Part shown: piece after piece, positions 17,446 to 26,225 of the stretch | How the letters are laid out: each line of letters begins with the position of its first letter | Numbering within the stretch: position 1 is the stretch's first letter | Assembly: GCA_965224575.1 (NCBI GenBank) | Contig: CBDCZQ010000006.1 | Coordinates: 1-64,000 of the forward strand | DNA length: 64,000 bases | From: QPIN01 sp965224575 | GTDB lineage: Bacteria; Pseudomonadota; Gammaproteobacteria; Methylococcales; Methylomonadaceae | Direction of reading: 5' to 3' | Notes under the pieces: model-generated | The model's input: only the letters and a program-made list of their open reading frames with translations | Told to the model about the DNA's origin: nothing | The model's database searches: none | Position numbers and translations under genes: made by a program

Positions 17446-17449
17446 GAGG

Positions 17450-17755
17450 ATGTTTAAACAAATTTCTAACAGCCCAGTTGAAACGGTTGAAGTCACGTTA
17501 AATGGTCAGAAAATTCAGGTTTCGCAAGGTATGACTGTGGCTGCAATGGCATTAACTCAAAGTTTACGTTATACCCGAACTACGTCTGTATCAGACAGTA
17601 AACGCTCACCTTTCTGCATGATGGGCGTTTGCTATGATTGTCTAATGGTTATTGATGGCAAAGCTAATCAACGTGCATGCGCGACTTACATTAAAAAAGG
17701 AATGCAGATCGAAACTCAACAGGGCGTGGGACCCTCACTTGGAGAAGCAGAGTGA
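17450..17755 (+). CDS. [2Fe-2S] small subunit, HcnA/opine-oxidase type
   Basis: 101-residue plant-ferredoxin-like domain. The cluster ligands are the C-x4-C-x2-C group in 'SPFCMMGVCYDCLMVIDG' and a later Cys in 'NQRACATYI'. It forms the gamma-type subunit of three-part FAD/Fe-S dehydrogenases (hydrogen cyanide synthase HcnA, octopine/nopaline oxidases, D-hydroxyproline dehydrogenase). It starts 5 bp after the ocd gene and overlaps the next gene (GTGA), so it belongs to one tight operon. Confidence 0.85.
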   Translation: MFKQISNSPVETVEVTLNGQKIQVSQGMTVAAMALTQSLRYTRTTSVSDSKRSPFCMMGVCYDCLMVIDGKANQRACATYIKKGMQIETQQGVGPSLGEAE

Positions 17756-19146
17756 AGGATCACTATCAATTACTTATCATCGGTGGTGGACCAGCAGGTC
17801 TTGCCGCTGCAACGATAGCTTCAAATCAAGGAATTACGTGTGCTTTGCTTGATGAACAAGCTGAACTGGGTGGACAAATTTACCGCTCTATCGAATCAGT
17901 CCCAGAGCAACGTGCCGAGCAATTAGGCACAGAATATTTGCGCGGAAAAGAACTCGCTGCTGCATTCCGTAAATGCAAGGCAGAGTACTTTCCTGAAACA
18001 CAGGTCTGGTCATTAAGTAGTCAGCGTGAAGTGGGTATTTTGCATAAAGGTAAAAGTAATATTATCACTGCTGACCAAATTCTGGTTGCCAGCGGAGCAA
18101 TGGAACGACCTGTTCCGTTTCCAGGGTGGACATTGCCTGGTGTAATGCAAGCAGGAGCAGGACAAATTTTATTTAAATCATCAGGTATTGTCCCTAGTGA
18201 TGGTGTTGTTCTAGCTGGATCTGGACCATTATTATTGTTACTAGCTTGGCAATATATGAATGTAGGTGTTGATATTAAAGCGATATTAGATGTTACCCCG
18301 CTGAGTAATCATTTATTGGCTTTACCTAAATTACCCAGAGCCTTACTGGCACATCATTATCTAACAAAAGGGCTTGTTTACCAAAGGGATTTGAAACGTG
18401 CAGGGGTCAGTACAAAAATAGGTGCCAGTTTATTGCAAGCGGAAGGGGATGACTGTTTAGAAACTGTTCGCTATCGTCATTTTGGGCGAGATCACACAAT
18501 TAAAACAGACCTATTATTAACCCACTTTGGGGTCATTCCACAGATAGCATTAACACAAGCTGCTGGCTGTAAACATCAATGGGATGATAGTCAACAATGT
18601 TGGCGACCTGAGCATGATGAATGGGGGAACACCAGTATAGACGGAATTATAGTGGCTGGAGATGGAGCAGGGATAAACGGTGCTCGTTCAGCTGAACATG
18701 CGGGACGTTTGGCTGGTTTACAGACTCTTTTTGCACTGGGAGTTATCTCACAGATAGAACGGGATCAACAATCTATTGATGATCGACAATGGATGAAGGA
18801 TGAGCGACATATCAGGCCTTTTCTTGAAGCCTATTTTGCGATTCCACAAACTATGTTGGCTACACCGGATAATGAAACAATTATTTGTCGTTGTGAAGAA
18901 ATTACCGCAGGTCAAATTCGAAAAGCAGTTGAAAGCGGGCATCAAGATAGTAATCACGTTAAATTTATAACGCGTTGTGGTATGGGAGCTTGCCAAGGTC
19001 GGCAATGCTCCAATGCAGTTGCCCATATTGTTGCTGATGCCGGTGGGCAAGCAATATCTGAGCAAAGCCATTTTAGAGGTCGCCCCCCTGTTACTCCATT
19101 AACATTAAGGCAATTGGCTGATTTGAATGAGGAGGAATCCTTATGA
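17752..19146 (+). CDS. FAD/NAD-type oxidoreductase subunit, HcnB/OoxA type
   Basis: 464 residues. The FAD-binding motif GGGPAGLAAA (about 11-20) and 'QAELGGQIY' are at the N-terminus, and a second dinucleotide fold begins 'GVVLAGSGPLLLLLAW'. The C-terminus carries a BFD-like [2Fe-2S] domain ('IICRCEEITAGQIRKAVESG', then 'RCGMGACQGRQC'). This combination is diagnostic for the alpha subunit of HcnABC-like dehydrogenases. It starts with GTG in a GTGA overlap with the small subunit and ends in an ATGA overlap with the next gene. Its electrons probably pass to the quinone pool. Confidence 0.88.
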   Translation: MKDHYQLLIIGGGPAGLAAATIASNQGITCALLDEQAELGGQIYRSIESVPEQRAEQLGTEYLRGKELAAAFRKCKAEYFPETQVWSLSSQREVGILHKGKSNIITADQILVASGAMERPVPFPGWTLPGVMQAGAGQILFKSSGIVPSDGVVLAGSGPLLLLLAWQYMNVGVDIKAILDVTPLSNHLLALPKLPRALLAHHYLTKGLVYQRDLKRAGVSTKIGASLLQAEGDDCLETVRYRHFGRDHTIKTDLLLTHFGVIPQIALTQAAGCKHQWDDSQQCWRPEHDEWGNTSIDGIIVAGDGAGINGARSAEHAGRLAGLQTLFALGVISQIERDQQSIDDRQWMKDERHIRPFLEAYFAIPQTMLATPDNETIICRCEEITAGQIRKAVESGHQDSNHVKFITRCGMGACQGRQCSNAVAHIVADAGGQAISEQSHFRGRPPVTPLTLRQLADLNEEESL

Positions 19147-20258
19147 AACCAAATGTATTAATTATTGGTGGTGGATTGATGGGTTCATCAATCGCGTTAC
19201 AACTGGCAATACGAGGTTGCCAATGTACTGTTATAGACAAAGCAAGTCCTGGGCGGCATGCATCTGGCTCCAATGCAGGTGGTTTACGTCAATTAAACCG
19301 TGACCCTGCTGAAATTCCATTGACAGTAGAAGCTGCAAAAATGTGGCATTCGATTGAAGATTTAGTTGACTCTGACTGTGATGCACATTTTTCAGGACAG
19401 TTACGCGTGGCAGAAAATCGCTCAGATATGAAAAAACTGGAGCAACGCGCCGACATGGTTAGAGCGATGGGTTACCAACATGAAGAAATCATTGGTAAAA
19501 AAGAACTCTATAAAATAGTCCCGGCATTGTCACCTCATTGTGTAGGTGGATTGATTTGTCGGAGCGATGGCTATGGTCGGCCTTATCACGCATTAACTGC
19601 ATTTCGTCATAAAGCAGAATCGTTAGGCGTGACTTATCACTCATCAACCGAGGTTCTGAACATTGAACAAGAAGGTGAAGGCTGGCATGTGCGTACCTCG
19701 CAAAAAGTTTTTAACAGTGACATTCTAGTAAATTGTGCAGGCGCATGGTCAGGTCAGATTGCGGCATTGATGAACGAATCTGTTCCATTAACACCCAAAG
19801 CATTGATGCTGATGGTGACTGAACGATTACCTCATTTTGTTGATCCAGTTATGGGCGCAGCTAGTCGCAAACTATCTTTTAAACAAATGCAGAATGGTAC
19901 CTTAATCATTGGTGGTGCTTTAGTTGCCAAGCTGGATTTTGAACAGCAAAAAACGGAACTGGATTGGCAACAACTCGCTAAAAGTGCCAGTACAGTGGTT
20001 GATTTTTTTCCCCAACTTAATAATGTAAGAATAGTCAGAGTCTGGGCAGGTATTGAGGCTTATATGCCAGATAACATACCCGTTATTAGTGCTTCACAGA
20101 CTGTTAAAAATGCTTACCATGCCTTTGGTTTTTCAGCACATGGTTTTCAGTTATCACCCATTGTTGGGCGTATTATGTCTCAGTTGATTTTGGATGGTGA
20201 ATCGGAGCTTCCAATTGAACCCTTTTCTATTAACCGATTTTCCCAGGAGAAAAAATGA
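19143..20258 (+). CDS. FAD-dependent amine dehydrogenase subunit, HcnC/OoxB (DAO) type
   Basis: 371-residue D-amino-acid-oxidase-like flavoprotein that would hold the substrate-oxidising site. It has the Rossmann motif 'LIIGGGLMGSSIALQLAIRG' near the start, the family motif 'GRHASGSNAGGLRQLNRDP', and the C-terminal FAD-closing segment 'YHAFGFSAHGFQLSPIVGRI'. It oxidises a C–N bond to an imine. Neighbouring imine-handling genes (RidA, OCD family) favour an amino-acid, opine or hydroxyproline-like substrate over cyanide production. It is coupled on both sides by ATGA overlaps. Confidence 0.88.
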   Translation: MKPNVLIIGGGLMGSSIALQLAIRGCQCTVIDKASPGRHASGSNAGGLRQLNRDPAEIPLTVEAAKMWHSIEDLVDSDCDAHFSGQLRVAENRSDMKKLEQRADMVRAMGYQHEEIIGKKELYKIVPALSPHCVGGLICRSDGYGRPYHALTAFRHKAESLGVTYHSSTEVLNIEQEGEGWHVRTSQKVFNSDILVNCAGAWSGQIAALMNESVPLTPKALMLMVTERLPHFVDPVMGAASRKLSFKQMQNGTLIIGGALVAKLDFEQQKTELDWQQLAKSASTVVDFFPQLNNVRIVRVWAGIEAYMPDNIPVISASQTVKNAYHAFGFSAHGFQLSPIVGRIMSQLILDGESELPIEPFSINRFSQEKK

Positions 20259-20611
20259 GTATCACTCGCTTAGGTACCGAAAGACGGCGCATGAGTAAAT
20301 GTGTCATTCACAATAATACAATCTATCTTTGCGGGCAGGTTGCTAAAGATTCTAACGCTGATATTAAAGAGCAAACACAGACTATGCTCGATAAAGTAGA
20401 TGATTTATTAGAGCTGGCAGGTAGTGATAGAAAACATATCCTTTCCGCCACTATTTATATTAAAGAGATGAAGGACTTTGCAGAAATGAATGCAGTATGG
20501 GATGCATGGGTAATAGAAGGTTATTCCCCTGCGCGTGCATGCGTAGAAGCAAGCCTTGCACGCGCTGAGTTATTGGTTGAAATATCAGTGATTGTGGCTG
20601 TAAAAAATTAG
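20255..20611 (+). CDS. RidA-family imine deaminase
   Basis: 118-residue trimer-forming RidA/YjgF protein that hydrolyses reactive imines and enamines to keto compounds. The conserved arginine appears in 'YSPARACVEASLA', along with 'LCGQVAKD' and 'DLLELAGSDRKHILSATIYI'. It is the last gene of the operon, overlapping the flavoprotein stop (ATGA). Rid subgroups are often found next to such oxidases, where they clear the imine product. It converges with, and its stop overlaps, the gene on the other strand. Confidence 0.9.
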   Translation: MSITRLGTERRRMSKCVIHNNTIYLCGQVAKDSNADIKEQTQTMLDKVDDLLELAGSDRKHILSATIYIKEMKDFAEMNAVWDAWVIEGYSPARACVEASLARAELLVEISVIVAVKN

Positions 20612-20847
20612 GCTTTGTGGATCATTTTTAACAGCTCATCCTTAAGATGTAATCGTTGTTTCTTTTTACTATCCAGATAATCATCAGAGGTTGTTTTTAT
20701 ACCTGTTTCAATATGATGTACTTCATCATCAGTTTCATGGTATTCATCAAATAAACGCACAAAATGGCGGTTGGATATTTTTAGATTATGTATTGCATCA
20801 CGGTGTTCTGGTAATTCATGCACCAAATCATGTTTTTCGTTTAACAA
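20608..20847 (-). CDS. DUF465 (YdcH-like) small protein
   Basis: 79 residues, rich in His, Glu and Lys, with a two-helix hairpin. The 'HDLVHELPEHRDAIHNLKIS' to 'FVRLFDEYHETDDEVHHIE' and 'LKKQRLHLKDEL'-type layout is typical of DUF465. The start is a TTG with a good AGGAG box eight bases upstream. The last four bases overlap the end of ridA on the other strand. Function of the family is unknown. Confidence 0.82.
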   Translation of the reverse strand: MLNEKHDLVHELPEHRDAIHNLKISNRHFVRLFDEYHETDDEVHHIETGIKTTSDDYLDSKKKQRLHLKDELLKMIHKA

Positions 20848-20992
20848 TTCTATATCTCCTATTAAAATTATGGTTTTTGTCTCTTCCGTATTGTATCTGA
20901 ATCCACAAAAAAATGGAGAAAAACAAAAAGAAATTTAAGAATCGAAGGTAACTTTCATTCAAATCAATACCACTTCAAAAAAGGTGATTAAA

Positions 20993-23737
20993 ATGACCAC
21001 TCAATACAGTTATTCATTTTACAAAGGTGACGGTAAAAATAAAGCACTACTAGGCGGAAAAGGTGCTAATTTATGTGAAATGACACAAATTGGCCTGAAT
21101 GTACCTTCAGGCTTTGTGATAACCACAGAGACCTGTTTAAAATATCTTGACCAAGGAGAGCTACCTGATGGTTTACTTGATGAAGTTCGTTTTCAAATCC
21201 AGGAAATTGAAAAACAAAACGGCAAACAGTTTGGTGGAATCAGTTCCCCATTATTAGTCTCTGTTCGTTCTGGAGCCGCTATGTCCATGCCAGGCATGAT
21301 GGATACAATCCTCAATCTGGGTCTTAACAAACAAACTCTGAACGGTTTGATAGAACTAACTGGTGACCCACGTTTTGCTTACGATGCTTATCGCCGTTTT
21401 ATTCAGCTATTTGGTAAAGTTGCATTAAATATAGATGATGAAAAATTTGATGTTCATTTTAATCACATAAAACAACAGGCAGGTATCAAGGCAGATGTTG
21501 CTTTAACTAGTGATCAACTAAAGGAAATTAGCGAGCTATTCTTGCAAGTTGTCTATGAAGAAACAGGCCACCCCTTTCCAGAAGATGTTTATGAACAATT
21601 AGAACTATCAATCAAAGCCGTCTTTAATTCATGGATGGGAAAACGTGCGATAGATTATCGTCGTGAATTTAACATTACTGCCGATATGGCGAGTGGCACT
21701 GCAATCAACATTGTCACGATGGTATTTGGCAATATGGGTGATGATTGTGCGACGGGGGTCGGTTTTACTCGTAACCCAGGTACTGGTAAAAATGAAATGT
21801 ATGGTGAATATCTGGTTAATGCACAAGGTGAAGACGTTGTAGCTGGTATTAGAACACCTAAACCAGTCAATGAACTGGCTAATGAAATGCCGGATCTTTA
21901 CCAGCAATTGGTCGTTTTGCGTAATAATCTGGAAATACACTATAAAGAAGTACAAGATTATGAATACACCATAGAACACGGTATTTTGTACTGCCTGCAA
22001 ACTCGCAATGGCAAAATGAATGCTGCCGCCATGGTCAGAACTTCTGTGGAAATGGTTAATGAAAGACTGATTAATAAAGAACAAGCCTTATTACGCATCG
22101 ATCCAGAGTTGCTAGAACAATTACTGCACCCACAACTGGCACCAGGCCATAATACCCCTTCATTGGCAAAAGGTTTGCCCGCTTCACCGGGGGCAGCTTG
22201 CGGTAAATGTGTTTTTGATGCAGACACTGCTGAACGATTAGGTCATGCAGGCGAAGACATCATTCTACTTAGGGAAGAAACCAAACCAGAAGATATTCAT
22301 GGTTTTTTTGCAGCTCAAGGTATTTTGACCAGCCGTGGTGGTAAAACCTCACATGCTGCTGTAGTTGCTCGAGGTATGGGTAAAGCCTGTGTTGCTGGTG
22401 CAGAAGATATTGCTGTTGATGTAAATTCACGTATGGCTTTAGTGGGTGATGTGCATATCAGAGAAGGTGATTTAATCACCATTGATGGTAGCACAGGTGA
22501 TATTTATTTAGGTCGCATACCCACCATTGAACCTACATTTTCTGAGGAATTACAAACTTTGCTAGCTTGGGCAGATGAAGTTGCAGAAATTAAGGTTCAC
22601 GCTAACGCAGACACACCTGATGGTGCAATACAGGCTGCCAGTTACGGAGCGGCAGGGATAGGTTTATGTCGAACAGAACGAATGTTTAACGCTTCTGACC
22701 GGTTACCATTAGTGATTGATATGATTCTTGCCGATAATATTGAAGACAGAGAAACTGCATTGGAAAAACTGTTTCCAATTCAGCGTGACGATTTTCAAAA
22801 ATTATTTGAAGCAATGTCACCCAATCCAGTTACAGTTCGATTGCTAGACCCACCTATGCATGAGTTTTTACCCAGTGAACATCAGTTACTAGAGGAAATT
22901 GAAGCATTAAGAGAATATGAAAAAATTATTTTGGGTCAAAAAGTAACATTGGAGACACTAAGTTTTCAACAATCATTGCCCTCCCCTTTTGATCAATTAA
23001 ACAATGAGGTGGTTAATGAAGCGATTACTAAAAAACGATTAATGCTTAAAAAAGTTCGTGATCTTTACGAAGTCAATCCAATGTTAGGTCATCGAGGTGT
23101 GCGCCTGGGGATGAGTTATCCGGAAATATACCGGATGCAAATCCGTTCCATTATGGAAGCTACAGCATTGTGCGTCAAAAGCAAAATAGTGACACAACCA
23201 GAAATTATGGTACCACAAGTAATTACCTTACAAGAGCTTGAAAAAGTTAAAGAAATAGTTAACCAAGTCCAACAGGAAGTGGAAGAGTCTTATGGAATTG
23301 AACTGAAATTTAAATTTGGCTCAATGGTTGAGACTGTCCGCGCATGCACAAGAGCAAGTGATCTGGCCCAGGTTGCTGAATTTTTCTCTTTTGGTACCAA
23401 TGATTTGACACAAGCAACTTTCTCATTTTCTAGAGAAGATGCTGAAAATAAATTTTTACCTTTATATAATGAATCTGGTTTATTACAAGACAATCCTTTT
23501 GAAATACTGGATGTTAAAGGTGTTGGAGAGCTAATGAAAATGACAACCGATCTGGCTCATAAAACTCGACCTGATATTCGTATCGGAATCTGTGGCGAAC
23601 AAGGAGGACACCCAAAATCAATACGCTTCTGCCATCATATTAAATTAAATTATGTGTCTTGTTCAGCCCCACGTATACCTATTGCCAGACTAGCTGCTGC
23701 ACATGCAAAATTGTTAGAAAAAGAATATAGTTTTTAA
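20993..23737 (+). CDS. ppdK: Pyruvate, phosphate dikinase
   Basis: 914 residues from the ATG at 20993; AAAAAAGG lies upstream, and an in-frame GTG at 20984 is a less likely start. It interconverts pyruvate + ATP + Pi and PEP + AMP + PPi. The N-terminal ATP-grasp domain begins 'LLGGKGANLCEMTQIGLNVP'. The phosphohistidine domain has 'TSRGGKTSHAAVVARGMGKA' (catalytic His). The C-terminal PEP/pyruvate barrel includes 'GLCRTERMF', 'FGTNDLTQ' and the catalytic-Cys motif 'GICGEQGGHP'. It lets the cell make PEP for gluconeogenesis or save ATP in PPi-based glycolysis. It is a single gene. Confidence 0.95.
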   Translation: MTTQYSYSFYKGDGKNKALLGGKGANLCEMTQIGLNVPSGFVITTETCLKYLDQGELPDGLLDEVRFQIQEIEKQNGKQFGGISSPLLVSVRSGAAMSMPGMMDTILNLGLNKQTLNGLIELTGDPRFAYDAYRRFIQLFGKVALNIDDEKFDVHFNHIKQQAGIKADVALTSDQLKEISELFLQVVYEETGHPFPEDVYEQLELSIKAVFNSWMGKRAIDYRREFNITADMASGTAINIVTMVFGNMGDDCATGVGFTRNPGTGKNEMYGEYLVNAQGEDVVAGIRTPKPVNELANEMPDLYQQLVVLRNNLEIHYKEVQDYEYTIEHGILYCLQTRNGKMNAAAMVRTSVEMVNERLINKEQALLRIDPELLEQLLHPQLAPGHNTPSLAKGLPASPGAACGKCVFDADTAERLGHAGEDIILLREETKPEDIHGFFAAQGILTSRGGKTSHAAVVARGMGKACVAGAEDIAVDVNSRMALVGDVHIREGDLITIDGSTGDIYLGRIPTIEPTFSEELQTLLAWADEVAEIKVHANADTPDGAIQAASYGAAGIGLCRTERMFNASDRLPLVIDMILADNIEDRETALEKLFPIQRDDFQKLFEAMSPNPVTVRLLDPPMHEFLPSEHQLLEEIEALREYEKIILGQKVTLETLSFQQSLPSPFDQLNNEVVNEAITKKRLMLKKVRDLYEVNPMLGHRGVRLGMSYPEIYRMQIRSIMEATALCVKSKIVTQPEIMVPQVITLQELEKVKEIVNQVQQEVEESYGIELKFKFGSMVETVRACTRASDLAQVAEFFSFGTNDLTQATFSFSREDAENKFLPLYNESGLLQDNPFEILDVKGVGELMKMTTDLAHKTRPDIRIGICGEQGGHPKSIRFCHHIKLNYVSCSAPRIPIARLAAAHAKLLEKEYSF

Positions 23738-23770
23738 TATTTAACCTAATAAAAGAGTAATTCTACAAAA

Positions 23771-23828
23771 AAAATCCTTTCCAGGATCAATAGATTCATC
23801 AATATGAATATTCTATTGATCCTGGAAA
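23771..23828 (-). terminator. Intrinsic terminator (minus-strand gene), possibly bidirectional
   Basis: TTTCCAGGATCAATAGA pairs with TCTATTGATCCTGGAAA, an 17-bp stem around a 17-nt loop. On the minus strand the stem is followed by a run of eight T. It lies between convergent ppdK and the calcium-motif protein gene. Confidence 0.75.
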
Positions 23829-23912
23829 AATAAGTATCTGCACGCTTGGCTCAAATATAATTTAGTTGTATTAGTCAACGCCCCCTTTTTTCTTTTTAAA
23901 AAGTTTAATAAA

Positions 23913-24599
23913 TTATTTAAAGCTAGTTTTTTCTTCTATAGTAGTATCTCCTTCATCGTTTTTCTCTTCATTATCAATATTTTCTACAAGATCATCATCT
24001 TCAATTTCGTCATCATCTAATTCCCCATCAAAATCTAAATCACCATCAACCTCTCCATCTCCATCTTGATCAGACTCATCTTGAGTCTCACTTATTTTAA
24101 TCCTAGATGTTGCTAATAGCCCTTTAAACGCATGATGCCAATCTAATAAATCAGTTGGGTCACCACCAGCAATAGTCATAATCAATGATAATTGATAAGT
24201 ACCTGTCGGTAACGATTGTAAAAAATCACAATTTAGTTGAAATAAAGGATATTCACTATCACTCGACCCAGAGTCATTTTTCAGAGTTTCTCTTAAATTC
24301 CAAGACTGATATTCTGATGATCCTGTCTGTTCATCAGATGGAAAAGCAGCAACTAAATGAGCATCGGCTGTCTCATCCCAAAAATCTTTATATTTTCGTG
24401 GAAGCTTTACTTTAATACTCAAGTCTTCACTGTCACATCGTTCCAAATTAATCACATGCTTACTAATTTTTATCAAATTAGAAGCTCGTGCCGAATTACC
24501 CTGACCTTTATGATTTAACGGTGGCTTTGCTAAAGCAGATGTTGTCAACAGGCAAGATACTGCAATAGTAAAACATTGGAGTGATTTATTTATTTTCAT
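23913..24599 (-). CDS. Secreted protein with acidic, calcium-motif C-terminus
   Basis: 228 residues from the ATG at 24599 (MKINKSLQ...), giving a standard signal peptide cut near 'TSALA'. The middle region is unassigned ('CDSEDLSIKVKLPRKYKDFW'). The C-terminal ~55 residues are dominated by Asp and Glu with a thrombospondin-3/EF-like run 'DQDGDGEVDGDLDFDGELDD'. Such segments bind calcium and are common in exported surface proteins. The role is unknown. It ends before a strong terminator. Confidence 0.65.
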   Translation of the reverse strand: MKINKSLQCFTIAVSCLLTTSALAKPPLNHKGQGNSARASNLIKISKHVINLERCDSEDLSIKVKLPRKYKDFWDETADAHLVAAFPSDEQTGSSEYQSWNLRETLKNDSGSSDSEYPLFQLNCDFLQSLPTGTYQLSLIMTIAGGDPTDLLDWHHAFKGLLATSRIKISETQDESDQDGDGEVDGDLDFDGELDDDEIEDDDLVENIDNEEKNDEGDTTIEEKTSFK

Positions 24600-25141
24600 A
24601 TTGTCGGTTCTGTAATTAGTTAAAATAAACGTGTTTTGATAACGTGGGAGTGATCTTACTGACAAAAATGTTGATTGTATTTGAACCTGTTCCCAGTTTA
24701 AGAACAGACAATTTCAGATGTTAATAACTATGAACTAAGTTTGTTTTTTATTTGAATTCAATCTAAAAATTCTCAAAACAGATAGTAATTAGGTAGCTGG
24801 AAATAAATAATCCACCCATTTTACGAACAAAAAGGTTAGAAAATCTTTAGCGATTCTTATGCTTTAGTGCAAGTGAGATGGGTGGATTATTTGCTTCCAG
24901 TTGCCTAAGTAAGGGCTTAATGTAATGTAATACGAACAAAATACTGGGTTCTCGCTCTCACTACCACTAACTTAAAAAATAAGTTAAGGGCACCTTTATT
25001 AATTATGGGTGAGAAAGGTTGAGATCCAATATTCAAAATCAAAAAAGAGAGACTGAGCTTAGAAAAGTTTCGATTTTTCTAAGTTTAAAAAGGAGATTAA
25101 TCTTAATCAAGCCATTGATATAGCTTCACTTTAGTTCTATT
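24600..25141. other. Gene-free stretch with MITE B copy 3
   Basis: Holds the MITE at 24792-24905. Further along are segments ('ATACGAACAAAATACTGGGT', 'GGGCACCTTTATTAATTA') that loosely match the interior of the repeat E element at 27845-28046. No coding region was recognised. Confidence 0.55.
24792..24905. repeat. MITE family B, copy 3 (114 bp)
   Basis: Inverted ends GGTAGCTGGAAATAAATAAT and GGCAACTGGAAGCAAATAAT, both continuing CCACCCAT, flanked by TTA and TAA. The interior differs from the azoR copy, so only the ends are shared. Confidence 0.78.
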
Positions 25142-25903
25142 TTATAGTTCTGCTATTTCTAGCAATTTTGGTGTTTTTAAATTAGCTTTCTCAGCATGTT
25201 TTATGGCACGTTTTAAGCGCGACAATGCACTCCGACCAAGACAAAAACGATTAGGACAATCTTTAATTCCTTCAACCATTCCATCAATCAGTTTTTCATA
25301 AGGAAGCTGTTGTCCTGTTAATGATTCTTGAATAAGAATCACTTCCTTCGCTATTTCTCTTGCTAACGATTGATGCTCTAGCCATAATTCATTCACTGTG
25401 CAATTGTCTACTAACCCAGCAATATTGATCGTCAATATATAAACTGTCTTTCGCACCAATTCATATAATAAATCTTGTTTATTACTTAAGATAGGAGCAG
25501 GAACATCTACCGCCTGAAGGGCTTTAGATATTATTGAAGCATTAGGTCCAAAACAAGGTGATTGAAGAATATTTGTTAGCTCCATCCCTTTTTTCTTTTC
25601 AAACCAAACTACTGTGACTGTTGGGTTTTCTATAGAGTGGGTTTGCCAATCTCGTGGTAATAACTCATTTTGTACTAATCCAATTTTATTACACCAAGCC
25701 TTGGGCATGTTATCCAAAACCAAATAAAGTTCATTTTCTGGTACGGTTACTAAAACTAGTTTGGGTAAAGTAATTTTTTGATATTCTTGAGATATATTCA
25801 TATCTCGTGTAATTGGATAAACAGGATGACCACATCGTAGAAACCCATGGGCGAACACACTTGCCAACTCTCCAATACCAATAATAACAATCGGTTCATT
25901 CAT
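25142..25903 (-). CDS. PanE/ApbA-like NAD(P)-binding protein
   Basis: 253 residues. It starts with a Rossmann motif 'IVIIGIGELASVFAHGFLRC' resembling ketopantoate reductase and other 6-phosphogluconate-dehydrogenase-like folds. The helical C-terminal half ('YELVRKTVYILTINIAGLVD') is compatible, but the canonical PanE catalytic Lys and Glu motifs are not obvious. It is shorter than PanE (about 300 aa). It should be read as a divergent dehydrogenase of unknown substrate. It appears to be monocistronic. Confidence 0.6.
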   Translation of the reverse strand: MNEPIVIIGIGELASVFAHGFLRCGHPVYPITRDMNISQEYQKITLPKLVLVTVPENELYLVLDNMPKAWCNKIGLVQNELLPRDWQTHSIENPTVTVVWFEKKKGMELTNILQSPCFGPNASIISKALQAVDVPAPILSNKQDLLYELVRKTVYILTINIAGLVDNCTVNELWLEHQSLAREIAKEVILIQESLTGQQLPYEKLIDGMVEGIKDCPNRFCLGRSALSRLKRAIKHAEKANLKTPKLLEIAEL

Positions 25904-26120
25904 AAAATTTTATCTCTTAATTTTCACATTTTAACAAGACGGGAACATGCAATGAATTAATTTGTCTCACTCAAGCAATCTATTAAAATGACAGGAGAAA
26001 TCTAACTTTATGCCATGAATGATTTAAAGTCAAAGCAATGAAAATGCATTTATGGAAGATTATTTTTTTCATAGGAGTATTAATATAAATAACTGTTCAA
26101 AAAATATTTAGATATATTGG

Positions 26121-26136
26121 TAAGGATTTATCCTTA
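26121..26136. promoter_or_regulatory. Inverted repeat upstream of the HvfA-like gene
   Basis: TAAGGA-TTTA-TCCTTA lies about 90 bp before the RiPP precursor start. It could be an operator or part of a promoter; function is not shown. Confidence 0.35.
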
Positions 26137-26225
26137 TCATCGACTAATCACAGTAAGTTATATATAGACTACTTACTAATTACAAATATAATAATTTTTT
26201 ACTCATAAATCTGGAGTTTAACATC

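Noticed and set aside
17450..20258. The three-gene set could be read as hydrogen cyanide synthase (hcnABC).
   Set aside because: The subunits are of the same superfamily, but the linked OCD-type and RidA genes point to amino- or imino-acid oxidation. Cyanide production cannot be claimed from sequence.
21629..22084. Long minus-strand reading frames inside ppdK, and similar ones opposite galU, glmM, ftsH and the tyrosinase gene.
   Set aside because: They lie fully antisense to strongly conserved genes and show no protein-family features.
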